Notes: a model not told the origin generated them from the letters alone. Shown: positions 1 through 7,214, counted from the first letter of the stretch. The stretch is 11,849 bases of DNA from Candidatus Aminicenantota bacterium (GCA_030617525.1 JAUWVG010000026.1:1-11849); one strand, 5' to 3'. Numbers and translations are program-made.

Positions 1-1026
1 TGCGATTCGATCCTGATTGCCGGTGGCGAGCCGCTTGTACACCCGGAGATCATTGAGATCATCCGTCTTGTGAAAGCCACTGGGGCGAAACCTATCTTGT
101 TCACGAATGGCGTGGATATGGACCGTCCAATGCTTCGCGAACTGCGGTGTGCCGGGACCTATGGTATCACCGTTCACGTAGACAGCCACCAGTCACGTCC
201 CGGCTGGATCGGATGCAGCGAGAAAGAGTTGAACGAACTGCGCCAGCAGTATGCCGAGATGCTCTATGAAGAGGGGCGAATATGTTGTGCGTTCAATACC
301 ACAATCTTTCCGGACGTGGTCCATGAAATACCCGACATAGTCGAATGGATGGTGAGCAATCCGAAAAAGGTCCACATACTGAGCCTGGTCTGCGTGCGGA
401 TGGCGCATCCGGATGATCCGTGGGATTACTATGTCGGGGATAGAAGAGTGGACTTCGGCGAAACTTCATTGGTCTCCGAAAAAGACTATCAACACCTGAC
501 AACCCCCGACATATATCACCAGATCAAGAAAGCTCTTCCCGATTTCGAGTTCTGCTCTTATCTGGGTGGTACGGTGCGATCCAACTCGCTGAAGTGGGCG
601 TCGGGTTGCCGGATCGGTTCACTGACACACTCTTACGGTAATATGGGACCCCTCTCGATGGAACTGATGCAGTCCGCCTCACATGTTTTCAGGAAGCGCT
701 ACCTATCGTATGTAAAGGCCAGGACGAGCAGGATGGGAAGATCCACCCTGCTCCTGGGAATCGTGGACCCGGAACTGCGAAGAACGGCACGCAAATATCT
801 CGCGGCAGTGCTGCGTAATCCACTGAAATTGTTCAGGCGGCTTTATATCCAAAACATCAATGTTGTGCAGCCTTCGGATGTCCTTCCCACAGGAGAAGTG
901 GATATGTGCGATGGATGTCCCAATAAAACACCCTGGGAAGGCCGTCTCGTAAGGGCCTGCCAGATAGAGGAGTATAGGGTATTCGGCGCTCCGGTCCGGC
1001 TTGTCCCAAGGACTCAGCCCGGTTAG
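1..1026 (+). CDS. Radical SAM enzyme, 5'-truncated by the window edge
   Basis: The reading frame is open from base 1, so the start and the CxxxCxxC cluster motif that binds the SAM-cleaving [4Fe-4S] lie upstream. The visible 341 residues begin with a radical SAM strand-2 signature, ILIAGGEPLVHPE, followed by a TNG strand (PILFTNGVD) and a TVHVDSHQ strand, as in the radical SAM TIM barrel. The C-terminus has Cys at codons 907-909, 916-918 and 958-960 (CDGCP, then RAC), a C-x2-C-x13-C set that could bind an auxiliary Fe-S cluster. The GTG at 70 is internal and should not be taken as a start. The SDR gene follows 46 bases downstream on the same strand, so co-transcription is likely. The substrate is unknown. 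HpnH (hopanoid) and COG1964/Tes-like lipid enzymes are remote analogues, but I cannot place it in either family. Sure of the superfamily, unsure of function. Confidence 0.88.
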   Translation, partial: CDSILIAGGEPLVHPEIIEIIRLVKATGAKPILFTNGVDMDRPMLRELRCAGTYGITVHVDSHQSRPGWIGCSEKELNELRQQYAEMLYEEGRICCAFNTTIFPDVVHEIPDIVEWMVSNPKKVHILSLVCVRMAHPDDPWDYYVGDRRVDFGETSLVSEKDYQHLTTPDIYHQIKKALPDFEFCSYLGGTVRSNSLKWASGCRIGSLTHSYGNMGPLSMELMQSASHVFRKRYLSYVKARTSRMGRSTLLLGIVDPELRRTARKYLAAVLRNPLKLFRRLYIQNINVVQPSDVLPTGEVDMCDGCPNKTPWEGRLVRACQIEEYRVFGAPVRLVPRTQPG

Positions 1027-1072
1027 GAGTACGCCTGAGTCGGGTGATTAGAAATCAGGGGATCTTCTTGAA

Positions 1073-2050
1073 ATGAGGATATTTATCACAGGGGGGACCG
1101 GTTTTATCGGCAGTTCACTTGTCCGGCATCTCAGGTTAGAAAATCACGAAGTCAGGGTGCTTGCCCGTTCCAAGCAAGCCGTTAAAAAGGTTCGTAGTTT
1201 GGATGCCGTACCTGTCCCGGGAGACATCACAGAATCAGGGCCGTGGCAGGATGACGTTCCCTTAGCAAATACAGTAGTGCATTGTGCGGCATTAGTCAGT
1301 GACTGGGGGCGCCGTCGCGATTACAAACGTGTTAACGTGGACGGGACCGCAAATATCCTTGATGCCATAAAGAACTGGGGAGGGGATTTTTTGCACATCA
1401 GTTCCATAGCGGTGCATGGATTCCGTCCTGGTGTTTATAACGAGAACTCTCCTGTTCGCAGGGGCGGTCATCCCTACTGTGATTCAAAGGCCGCCGCTGA
1501 ACAGCTAGTCGACAAAGCAGTCGCGGAAGGATTAAAGGCCTCGATTGTAAGGATAGCTACAGCCTATGGTCCGGGTGATCCCCATTTCATAAAAAGACTC
1601 CTCGAACAAGCTGAATCTGGACGAATATTCATCATTGGAAGAGGAAATCAACCCTCCAACCTAATCTATATCGATGATGTAACTGAGGGACTTGTGACCA
1701 TTATCAAACAAGGTTGTCTACCCGGCGAGAGATATATGCTGAGCAATCCCTTAGCCCCTGACATACTAAATGCAGTCGAATACGCATTGGCTTTGCTGGA
1801 GCTTAATGTCCGGATCAAACGAGTGCCCTTGATGATCGCGCGGGGTATTGCCCTTTTACAGGAGAGTAAAGGACACCTTACTGGGAACCGACCATCTTTC
1901 ACTCATTATGCTGTTATGGCTTCAGGTAATGTTTGCACATATTCCACAGAGATTACCTCGCGAAAACTGGGCTGGTCTCCCAAGACGAGTATTGAAGAGG
2001 GATTCAAGAGGACCATCTCCTGGTATAAGATGCTTAAATCGATTGAATGA
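1073..2050 (+). CDS. Extended SDR NAD(P)-dependent dehydrogenase/epimerase
   Basis: A 325-residue Rossmann-fold enzyme of the extended short-chain dehydrogenase family (NAD-dependent epimerase / 3-beta-HSD-like). The dinucleotide loop TGGTGFIG is at residues 6-13 (Gly7, Gly10, Gly13), a Ser pair at 110-111 (HISS) sits where the catalytic Ser is expected, and the active-site YxxxK is Tyr135-Lys139 (YCDSK). Further family marks are ADxxG-region CAALVSDWG (71-79), NVDGT (88-92), the AYGPGDP loop (164-170) and YIDDV (199-203). Length is normal for the family. The ATG at 1073 follows an AGGGG about 12 bases upstream. It lies 46 bases after the radical SAM gene and converges with the oxoamine synthase gene. 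The reaction could be NAD(P)H reduction of a 3-keto group (CerR-like, on 3-ketosphinganine), steroid-like dehydrogenation, or sugar epimerisation. The first is favoured only by the neighbour. Confidence 0.9.
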   Translation: MRIFITGGTGFIGSSLVRHLRLENHEVRVLARSKQAVKKVRSLDAVPVPGDITESGPWQDDVPLANTVVHCAALVSDWGRRRDYKRVNVDGTANILDAIKNWGGDFLHISSIAVHGFRPGVYNENSPVRRGGHPYCDSKAAAEQLVDKAVAEGLKASIVRIATAYGPGDPHFIKRLLEQAESGRIFIIGRGNQPSNLIYIDDVTEGLVTIIKQGCLPGERYMLSNPLAPDILNAVEYALALLELNVRIKRVPLMIARGIALLQESKGHLTGNRPSFTHYAVMASGNVCTYSTEITSRKLGWSPKTSIEEGFKRTISWYKMLKSIE

Positions 2051-2053
2051 AGA

Positions 2054-3343
2054 TCATCGGCCACGAACCTTCCGAAATCCTTCGACAATTTCTTTAAGAA
2101 AGGATTTATCCTGTGCGGCTGTTGCACAGAGTCTGAGCCGTGCACTGCCCAGAGGGACAGCGGGGTATACTATAGGTGTCGCAATTATCCCAAGTGCGAA
2201 CAACTCTCTTGACAGACGATAAGCCTTCATGTCAGATCCCAAAATGACCGGTATGATTTGAGTAGTAGCAGCACCCGTATCGTATCCAAGTTCATTGAGA
2301 CCTTTTCGTAGGTAAGAGGTATTGTGCTTAAGTGTAGTTAATCGTTCTGGTTCATGCTGAATAACTTGTAGGGATTCGCGAGCTGCAGCTATGGCTGCCG
2401 GACAGAGAGCGGCTGAAAATACGAAAGGCCCTGCGGTATGTTGCAGATAAATAACAAGATCCCTGGAGCCAGCAATAAAACCCCCATTAGATGGGATTGC
2501 CTTTGAAAGGGATCCCATCCAGATATCTACATCATTAGTTTTTAAACCGAAATGCTCTTCTACTCCCTTTCCTTCAGAGCCAAGGACTCCAAATGAGTGC
2601 GCCTCATCCACCATTAGATAGGCTTCATACTTTTTTTTCAACTCAATTATCTCCGGCAGCGGACAGATATCACCGTCCATCGAATAAATTCCTTCAATGA
2701 TTATCAATGTCCGACGCCCAGGAGGATTATCTTCTAATTTTTCCTGAAGCGAAGAAGGATCATTGTGATTGAATTTTTCCATCGGAATACGAGATAGTCT
2801 ACAAGCTTCAACTATACTCCGATGTGCTTTAGAATCTATTATTATTAGATCACTGGGATCCAAGAGAGTTGAGATGATACCAATATTGGCCAGATAACCA
2901 GAGCTGAATGTCATTGCAGCTTTGGTCCCTTTGAATGCTGCAAGCTCTTTTTCGAACTTATAATGCAAATCTGTAGTACCGGTGAGTAATCTTACTCCTC
3001 CAGTTCCAGTGCCATATCTCTGGATCGCCTTTATAGCTGCAGATTCAATGGCCGTATGTCCAATAAGTCCAAGATAGTCGTAGGAAGAAATCATTAGGAA
3101 TTCATGGCCATCCAGATGAACATAAGGGCCCGATTTTCTCTCAAATGCTTGCTGATATGTATAAAGATCGTTTTGTGAACCCCAGCACAAAAGATTAAGC
3201 AAACTCTTTGCATTCGACGAACCCAATAATCTTTCCGAATGAGACACCCTCTTTGGGGGCGTTCTAAAATAACCATCGAATGGATCTCCAGGCTTCTTCA
3301 ATAATGAATGATTTCTTTTTTTTGATGCGGCTTTTCTTTGCAT
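2054..3343 (-). CDS. PLP-dependent alpha-oxoamine synthase (serine palmitoyltransferase / KBL / BioF type)
   Basis: A 429-residue fold-type I PLP enzyme that condenses an amino acid with an acyl thioester and decarboxylates it. Visible family residues: SSYDYLGL (86-93), the GTGTGGVRLLTGT glycine-rich stretch (111-123), PLP-stacking His174 (SKAHRSI), the Asp246/His249 pair in VDEAHSFGVLG, the Schiff-base Lys281 in GSLSKAIPSNGGFIAGS, and a C-terminal RLRL (402-405) that can hold the substrate carboxylate. Length matches bacterial serine palmitoyltransferases (about 400-420) plus a basic N-terminal tail of about 35 residues (KKRNHSLLKK). The start ATG has AGGGGGAAGG immediately upstream. The acyl donor and amino acid cannot be read from sequence. 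BioF, Kbl, Spt and CqsA share these motifs; absence of other bio genes and the adjacent reductase favour an Spt-like role. Cytosolic or membrane-peripheral; no signal peptide. Confidence 0.92.
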   Translation of the reverse strand: MQRKAASKKRNHSLLKKPGDPFDGYFRTPPKRVSHSERLLGSSNAKSLLNLLCWGSQNDLYTYQQAFERKSGPYVHLDGHEFLMISSYDYLGLIGHTAIESAAIKAIQRYGTGTGGVRLLTGTTDLHYKFEKELAAFKGTKAAMTFSSGYLANIGIISTLLDPSDLIIIDSKAHRSIVEACRLSRIPMEKFNHNDPSSLQEKLEDNPPGRRTLIIIEGIYSMDGDICPLPEIIELKKKYEAYLMVDEAHSFGVLGSEGKGVEEHFGLKTNDVDIWMGSLSKAIPSNGGFIAGSRDLVIYLQHTAGPFVFSAALCPAAIAAARESLQVIQHEPERLTTLKHNTSYLRKGLNELGYDTGAATTQIIPVILGSDMKAYRLSRELFALGIIATPIVYPAVPLGSARLRLCATAAQDKSFLKEIVEGFRKVRGR

Positions 3344-3686
3344 CCTTCCCCCTAATTCGCCGTTTAATAAATATAAAAAATCAGATTAGAAAACTCCCTA
3401 TATCAGTGCTTTCAATTCTGTGAAATTGTCCCCTACCATTTGTTAAAGCCTTGGAGCAAACATATCACATAAAATCACACTTGTCCAAAATAAGCATAAC
3501 CTCTAAGCAGGCGTAAATCCGCACGGTGGATTTAAGGGTGGACTTGCTGATGAAGAAGATTCGCTTCCCTGCAAAAAATACCATATAAAAGATCCCTCTT
3601 GGGGTTGCATTTATTCGCCCAAACAAACACAATAGGGGATAGATTCGACTAAATAAATAGACACAGCAATAAAAAACCGGAACCTC
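3344..3686. other. Non-coding divergent spacer
   Basis: This 343-base A+T-rich spacer separates the divergent oxoamine synthase (minus) and Asp-box protein (plus) genes and must hold both promoters. I found no convincing coding frame. The minus-strand side offers only weak promoter-like hexamers (TTCACA and TATAGG, 16 bases apart, near 3400-3425); the plus side has a weak TTGCAT/ACAATA pair near 3605-3635. The only clear structure is the hairpin at 3514-3534, listed separately. Confidence 0.6.
3514..3534. repeat. Inverted repeat / hairpin in the divergent spacer
   Basis: Perfect 7-base arms TAAATCC (3514-3520) and GGATTTA (3528-3534) surround GCACGGT. As RNA the stem extends by a G-U and a C-G pair to 9 base pairs with a 3-base loop (ACG). 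No U-tract follows on either strand, so it is not a standard terminator. It could be a dyad operator or a leader hairpin about 150 bases upstream of the 3687 gene. Confidence 0.45.
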
Positions 3687-6023
3687 ATGAGAAAGGCGCT
3701 TAAAACCCTCTGCTTCGCACTGATGACGTTTGTCTTCTTCCTGCTCCCACAGATGCTGACAAATGATCAAAAATCCAAAATCATAAATCCCTCCCCACAA
3801 AACGGCCTGGAATTCTGGGCCGTCCAACGCACCTATCCCGCATCTAACCTCCCGGACCAGGGCCTCTTTGAAGCCTTCCGGCAGAAGGAACTCAACAGGG
3901 AAGATGCCTCTCTCCTCAATGCCCCTGACACTTGGCGGTCCATCGGCCCCAATAACTTTGCCGGCCGCACAATCGCCCTTGCCCTCGACCCCACAGACCC
4001 CAACATTCTCTTTGCCGGCTCGGCCTCAGGCGGACTCTGGAAACTCACAATCTCCGGCCCCGGCGAAAACGACTACACATGGCAGCGCATCCCCACGGGA
4101 TTTCCAGTTCTGGGCGTAGGCGCCATAGCCATAGACCCCAGAGACAAAGATGTTATCTACATAGGAACCGGGGAAACCTACGGCTACCGCTGGCAGGACG
4201 GCGAAACCTGGGGAAGTTTCTGGATGAGGATAAGAGGAAACTACGGCATCGGCATCCTAAAATCTACCGATGGTGGAACCACTTGGTCAAAGACGCTGGA
4301 CTGGACCAAAAACCAGCAGCGCGGGGTCATGTCGCTTATCTTCGATCCCCAAAATCCCAACACTCTCTTTGCCGGGACCACTGAGGGCGTGTACAGAACC
4401 CAAAACGCCGGTGTTAGCTGGGCTCTCGTTCATGATGTCGTTATGGCTCTCGATATTAAAATAAACCACGATAATCCCAATATCATCTTTGCCTCCTGCG
4501 GAAACCTGGGCACTCCCGGCCACGGCATCTACCGCTCTTTGGATGGAGGCACAACCTGGGCCAAACTCACCCATGGCCTTCCAGAAACATGGATGGGAAA
4601 GGCCAGACTCGATATCTTCCGCTCCGCACCCACAACGATCTATGCCGATATCGCAAACTACAGAGAGCGCCTGGGGCTTTACAGAAGCAGGGACAGCGGA
4701 GACACATGGCAGCTCCTCTCAACCCTCGAAGAGGCCGATCTCTCCACAAACCAGGGATACTACTCCCACTTTGTAAGGGCCAACCCCACAGACAGCTCCC
4801 AGATCTTTGTGGCTAAAGTCCAATACGCCTACTCCACAGACGGGGGACAGAGCTTTACCATCCCCAACACCGATATCTACGACTTTGTCCGGGATCCCAC
4901 AGTCGCCCATGTAGACTGCCACACCTTTGTCAATCATCCCAATGATCCGGACACATTCTACATGGCCACAGACGGAGGAGTGCACATCACCACAGACGGC
5001 GGCCGAACATTCCGGAACCTCAACAACAACTACATCACCTCCCAGTTCTATCCCGGATTCTCTTCCTCTCCCACAGATCCCAACTTTGCCATAGGCGGCC
5101 TCCAGGACAACGGCACAACCTTTTATACAGGCACTCCCAACTGGATCCCCTGGGTCACCTACGGAGACGGCGGGTACTCCGCCATAGACAGGCTTAACGA
5201 AAATATCGTTTACACCTCCTCGCAGTACCTCTTTGTTTACAGGACAGGGGACAGGTTCCAGACTGCCGAAAACTGGCGCCTGGCCACACCCTACAGATAC
5301 AACACCCTCGAAGGGAAACGCCACGGGGAAAGCGAGTACGCGGCCTTTATCGCTCCCTTTGTCCTGGCCGGGCACGATATCATCTATTCCGCCACCAACT
5401 ACATCTACCGTTCCGACGACGGCGGAGAGAACTGGATTTGTCTAAACAACGACTTGCCTCTCAATGACCTGCCCGTTGTAGCTCTCTCTGTTTCGCAAAC
5501 AAGTTACGATGTTGTCTATGCCGCTACAGCCCCCTATGTGCCCAACAGCACAAGGCCCGAAGTCTTTAAAACTCAAGACGGCGGTCTGACCTGGGAAAAC
5601 ATCACCTATAATCTTCCCGACAGGTACATCGTCGATCTGGTCTCTGCCCCAAAAAACGGAGACATCGTCTATGCGACTCTCTCGGGTTTTGGTTCCTCCC
5701 ATATATTCAGGCTGTCCGGAAACAGCCCCAGTTGGGAAGACATTGGCGTAGGCCTTCCCGATCTTCCCACAAATGCTGTGGCCATAGATCCCGAAGATCC
5801 CAAAAATATCTATATCGGAAACGACCTCGGCGTCTGGGTTTCCACAGATTACGGAATAACCTGGTCTTCTTTAAATGACGGTCTGCCTGAGGCGGTCCTA
5901 GTTATGGATCTTTCCATCCAGGACAGCGGCAGGAAAATCCGTGCTGTCACCCATGGCAACGGCGTCTATGAACGCTCGCTTCTACCGCGCAAGGTGAAAG
6001 GGGTGAGGTTTATTCGGCGGTGA
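3687..6023 (+). CDS. Secreted Asp-box (BNR) repeat beta-propeller protein, VPS10/sortilin-like
   Basis: A 778-residue exported protein. Residues 1-24 form a signal peptide (basic MRKALK, then hydrophobic TLCFALMTFVFFLLP), which supports the ATG at 3687 although the ribosome site is weak. Nine Asp-box motifs (S/T-x-D-x-G-x-T/S-W/F) start near residues 193, 238, 284, 334, 383, 435, 576, 629 and 719, each after a DP-x-x-x-x-x-(I/L)(F/Y) strand such as LDPTDPNILFAGS (100-112) and IDPRDKDVIYIGTGE (149-163). GGLQDNG (470-476) is also typical of this family. Such repeats build one or two beta-propellers found in sialidases, xyloglucanases and VPS10-like proteins. No catalytic set is recognisable, so an enzyme activity should not be assumed. 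There is no C-terminal anchor or sorting domain; the end is basic (RKVKGVRFIRR). Codons end mostly in C and the gene is visibly G+C richer than the next 4 kb. Confidence 0.9.
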   Translation: MRKALKTLCFALMTFVFFLLPQMLTNDQKSKIINPSPQNGLEFWAVQRTYPASNLPDQGLFEAFRQKELNREDASLLNAPDTWRSIGPNNFAGRTIALALDPTDPNILFAGSASGGLWKLTISGPGENDYTWQRIPTGFPVLGVGAIAIDPRDKDVIYIGTGETYGYRWQDGETWGSFWMRIRGNYGIGILKSTDGGTTWSKTLDWTKNQQRGVMSLIFDPQNPNTLFAGTTEGVYRTQNAGVSWALVHDVVMALDIKINHDNPNIIFASCGNLGTPGHGIYRSLDGGTTWAKLTHGLPETWMGKARLDIFRSAPTTIYADIANYRERLGLYRSRDSGDTWQLLSTLEEADLSTNQGYYSHFVRANPTDSSQIFVAKVQYAYSTDGGQSFTIPNTDIYDFVRDPTVAHVDCHTFVNHPNDPDTFYMATDGGVHITTDGGRTFRNLNNNYITSQFYPGFSSSPTDPNFAIGGLQDNGTTFYTGTPNWIPWVTYGDGGYSAIDRLNENIVYTSSQYLFVYRTGDRFQTAENWRLATPYRYNTLEGKRHGESEYAAFIAPFVLAGHDIIYSATNYIYRSDDGGENWICLNNDLPLNDLPVVALSVSQTSYDVVYAATAPYVPNSTRPEVFKTQDGGLTWENITYNLPDRYIVDLVSAPKNGDIVYATLSGFGSSHIFRLSGNSPSWEDIGVGLPDLPTNAVAIDPEDPKNIYIGNDLGVWVSTDYGITWSSLNDGLPEAVLVMDLSIQDSGRKIRAVTHGNGVYERSLLPRKVKGVRFIRR

Positions 6024-6034
6024 GATCTTGTCGT

Positions 6035-6727
6035 TTATCCTTTTCCTCGTCCATAAGGTTTAAGCTTAATCTTCATTTCTTTCCAACTTCCTTTAAATTG
6101 ATAGATCTTAAAGAAGGGGATAACATTTTTTCTCCCAACAATTTGATATGCCATTCTATTTGAATTTGAAATATTTACTCCTAACTTTGAATCAGCAATA
6201 TTAAACACTTTTCCTTGTATAGCGATTGAAGTTGAGATTGTAGCTTTACTTTTATTGCTGCTTGCTACTAGTAATGTAAAGGAAGGAGATCGGTAAATTT
6301 GGGTCACTATTACCCACTTCCTATCCCAAATGTCTTTCTTTGATTCAATGGCTGCTAAAATGTCGCTTTCAAGTTCCTTTATTTCGTAACCAATTGTCGT
6401 CATTCCCATTGCTTGCGTAGCAAGAGAATACTCTTTTGAGAAGGAAAATTTTGCTTTTCCAAGGTTTTTTTCCTCAAGACTAAATTCAAAATTTACTTCG
6501 CCCTTGCTGGTGTATAATTCATCAACAATTGGAAGTTCTTCAGTGATTTTTTTTTGTTTGGTAAAGATCCCTAAATTTGAAAGTTTTGTTATCCATTCAA
6601 AAGTAAGCTTGCGACTATCGAAGAAGGCTATTTGTCCCAGCTCAATTGGTTCAACTAAATCCATATTGGGGATTCTGTTTACCACCTTTCGCAATTTTCT
6701 AAATGCTTGATCTCTTTTTCTTGGCAT
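6035..6727 (-). CDS. Hypothetical protein, candidate gasdermin-like pore-forming protein
   Basis: A 230-residue protein without signal peptide, long hydrophobic segment or any cysteine. The ATG at 6727 is preceded by GGAG 8 bases upstream. Its motif order resembles bacterial gasdermins: an N-terminal helix, then RIPNMDLVEPIEL (residues 18-30, compare P-x3-I-x-P-L), an aromatic-Leu stretch (FEWITKLSNLG), a charged/amphipathic beta region, then WVIVTQIYRSPSFTLLVAS (about 138-156, compare the VxTxxxKSxxFTV strand), IAIQG, then MAYQIVGRKNVIPFFKIYQF (compare Y-x-G-x-x-P-L-x-F-x-x). Length is close to bGSDMs (about 240-280). Against this: bGSDMs usually carry an N-terminal palmitoylated Cys, absent here, and sit next to a protease, none of which is visible. 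It is the second gene of a pair with the 99-residue gene (107-base gap) and converges on the Asp-box gene with 11 bases between stops. The gene is real; the family is tentative. Confidence 0.8.
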   Translation of the reverse strand: MPRKRDQAFRKLRKVVNRIPNMDLVEPIELGQIAFFDSRKLTFEWITKLSNLGIFTKQKKITEELPIVDELYTSKGEVNFEFSLEEKNLGKAKFSFSKEYSLATQAMGMTTIGYEIKELESDILAAIESKKDIWDRKWVIVTQIYRSPSFTLLVASSNKSKATISTSIAIQGKVFNIADSKLGVNISNSNRMAYQIVGRKNVIPFFKIYQFKGSWKEMKIKLKPYGRGKG

Positions 6728-6834
6728 TTAATTTACTCCATTTTGTTTTTCTAGTCATCGAAGCAAAAAATCTTCTTTGATGCTAGACATATCCCTTTGA
6801 AATTCCCCCGTTTTTCACCTTTAGAGCGCTGAGA

Positions 6835-7134
6835 TCAACGCCTAACAATCAGACCCGGATCAATCACCACTCGACCAGTAGGGCCTAGAAGTTCAACCTT
6901 ATACTCATATGCAATTGGATCGCCATGAACTTTTGCCTCTCTTTCAATTTTCTTGTTGCTACTTTCAAACGTTTTGTTTGGTGTGTTATCAAACGGATTT
7001 TCCCCATCAAATATAATTTTAAACTCACTATCTTTACAATGCCATTTAATCTTTTTTCCGTCCTTTTTTATGCTGTGGCTCGGAAAACAATCATAAACTC
7101 CCTGAATTGTTTTTCTTAAATGAATTACACCCAT
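6835..7134 (-). CDS. Small beta-rich protein, unknown function, first gene of the cassette
   Basis: A 99-residue soluble protein. The start ATG has an excellent GGAGGT (7141-7146 on the minus strand) 6 bases upstream, so translation is likely strong. Alternating strands are visible: IKWHCKDSEFKIIFDGENPF (29-48), IEREAKV (63-69), then AYEYKVELLG (75-84) and the end VVIDPGLIVRR (89-99). The pattern W-x-C-x3-F-x-I-x-F-x-G-x-x-PF ... Y-x-Y-x-V ... (I/L)DP-x-(I/L)IVR recalls small Ig-like/cupredoxin-like single-domain proteins that I have seen annotated as hypothetical next to effector or conflict genes (possibly DP-EP-like). I cannot name the family with confidence. It has two cysteines (16, 33). 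It precedes the 230-residue gene by 107 bases on the same strand, so it may be its partner, regulator or sensor. Confidence 0.8.
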   Translation of the reverse strand: MGVIHLRKTIQGVYDCFPSHSIKKDGKKIKWHCKDSEFKIIFDGENPFDNTPNKTFESSNKKIEREAKVHGDPIAYEYKVELLGPTGRVVIDPGLIVRR

Positions 7135-7153
7135 AATGTTACCTCCGTTTCCA

Positions 7154-7194
7154 CCCCCCTTTTAATACTATGAACCAAAGGGGAGGCTTTTTTT
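7154..7194 (+). terminator. Terminator-like hairpin with T-tract, plus-strand orientation
   Basis: CCCCTTT (7156-7162) pairs with AAAGGGG (7177-7183); two further C-G pairs form past a bulged A. A run of seven T (7188-7194) follows on the plus strand. Both flanking genes are on the minus strand, where no U-tract follows the stem, so it would not stop kinase transcription there. On the minus strand it instead lies just upstream of the ribosome site of the 99-residue gene. It may end an antisense transcript or act as a leader hairpin. Confidence 0.45.
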
Positions 7195-7200
7195 ATTTTA

Positions 7201-7214
7201 ACTCAATTTTGAGT
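7201..7214. repeat. Perfect short palindrome ACTCAA-TT-TTGAGT
   Basis: Six-base arms around a 2-base centre lie 67 bases upstream of the 99-residue gene start on the minus strand, next to the A/T tract of the hairpin at 7154-7194. The position fits an operator for the two-gene cassette, but no clear -35/-10 pair could be assigned, so the role is inferred. Confidence 0.35.

Noticed and set aside
1848..2222. Plus-strand frame of 124 codons across the convergent junction
   Set aside because: It overlaps the SDR end and the antisense of the oxoamine synthase, with no ribosome site or family motif; Arg/Ser/Pro-rich as expected for an out-of-frame reading.
3344..3686. Riboswitch (c-di-GMP or other) upstream of the Asp-box gene
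   Set aside because: Only one hairpin is seen; none of the conserved riboswitch core strings I know could be found.
3465..3827. Minus-strand frame of 120 codons across the divergent spacer
   Set aside because: It overlaps the signal-peptide end of the Asp-box gene, has no ribosome site and a composition like translated spacer (many Phe, Ile and Cys), with no recognisable domain.
4719..5375. Minus-strand frame of 218 codons inside the Asp-box gene
   Set aside because: It is the antisense shadow of a G+C-rich gene: very rich in Gly and Val, with no domain, and opposite a frame with nine clear Asp-boxes.
6035..6727. Reading the 230-residue protein as a trypsin-co-occurring or other conflict-system adaptor
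   Set aside because: The motif order does not follow those short domains and the protein is about twice their size; the gasdermin-like comparison fits better, though not proven.
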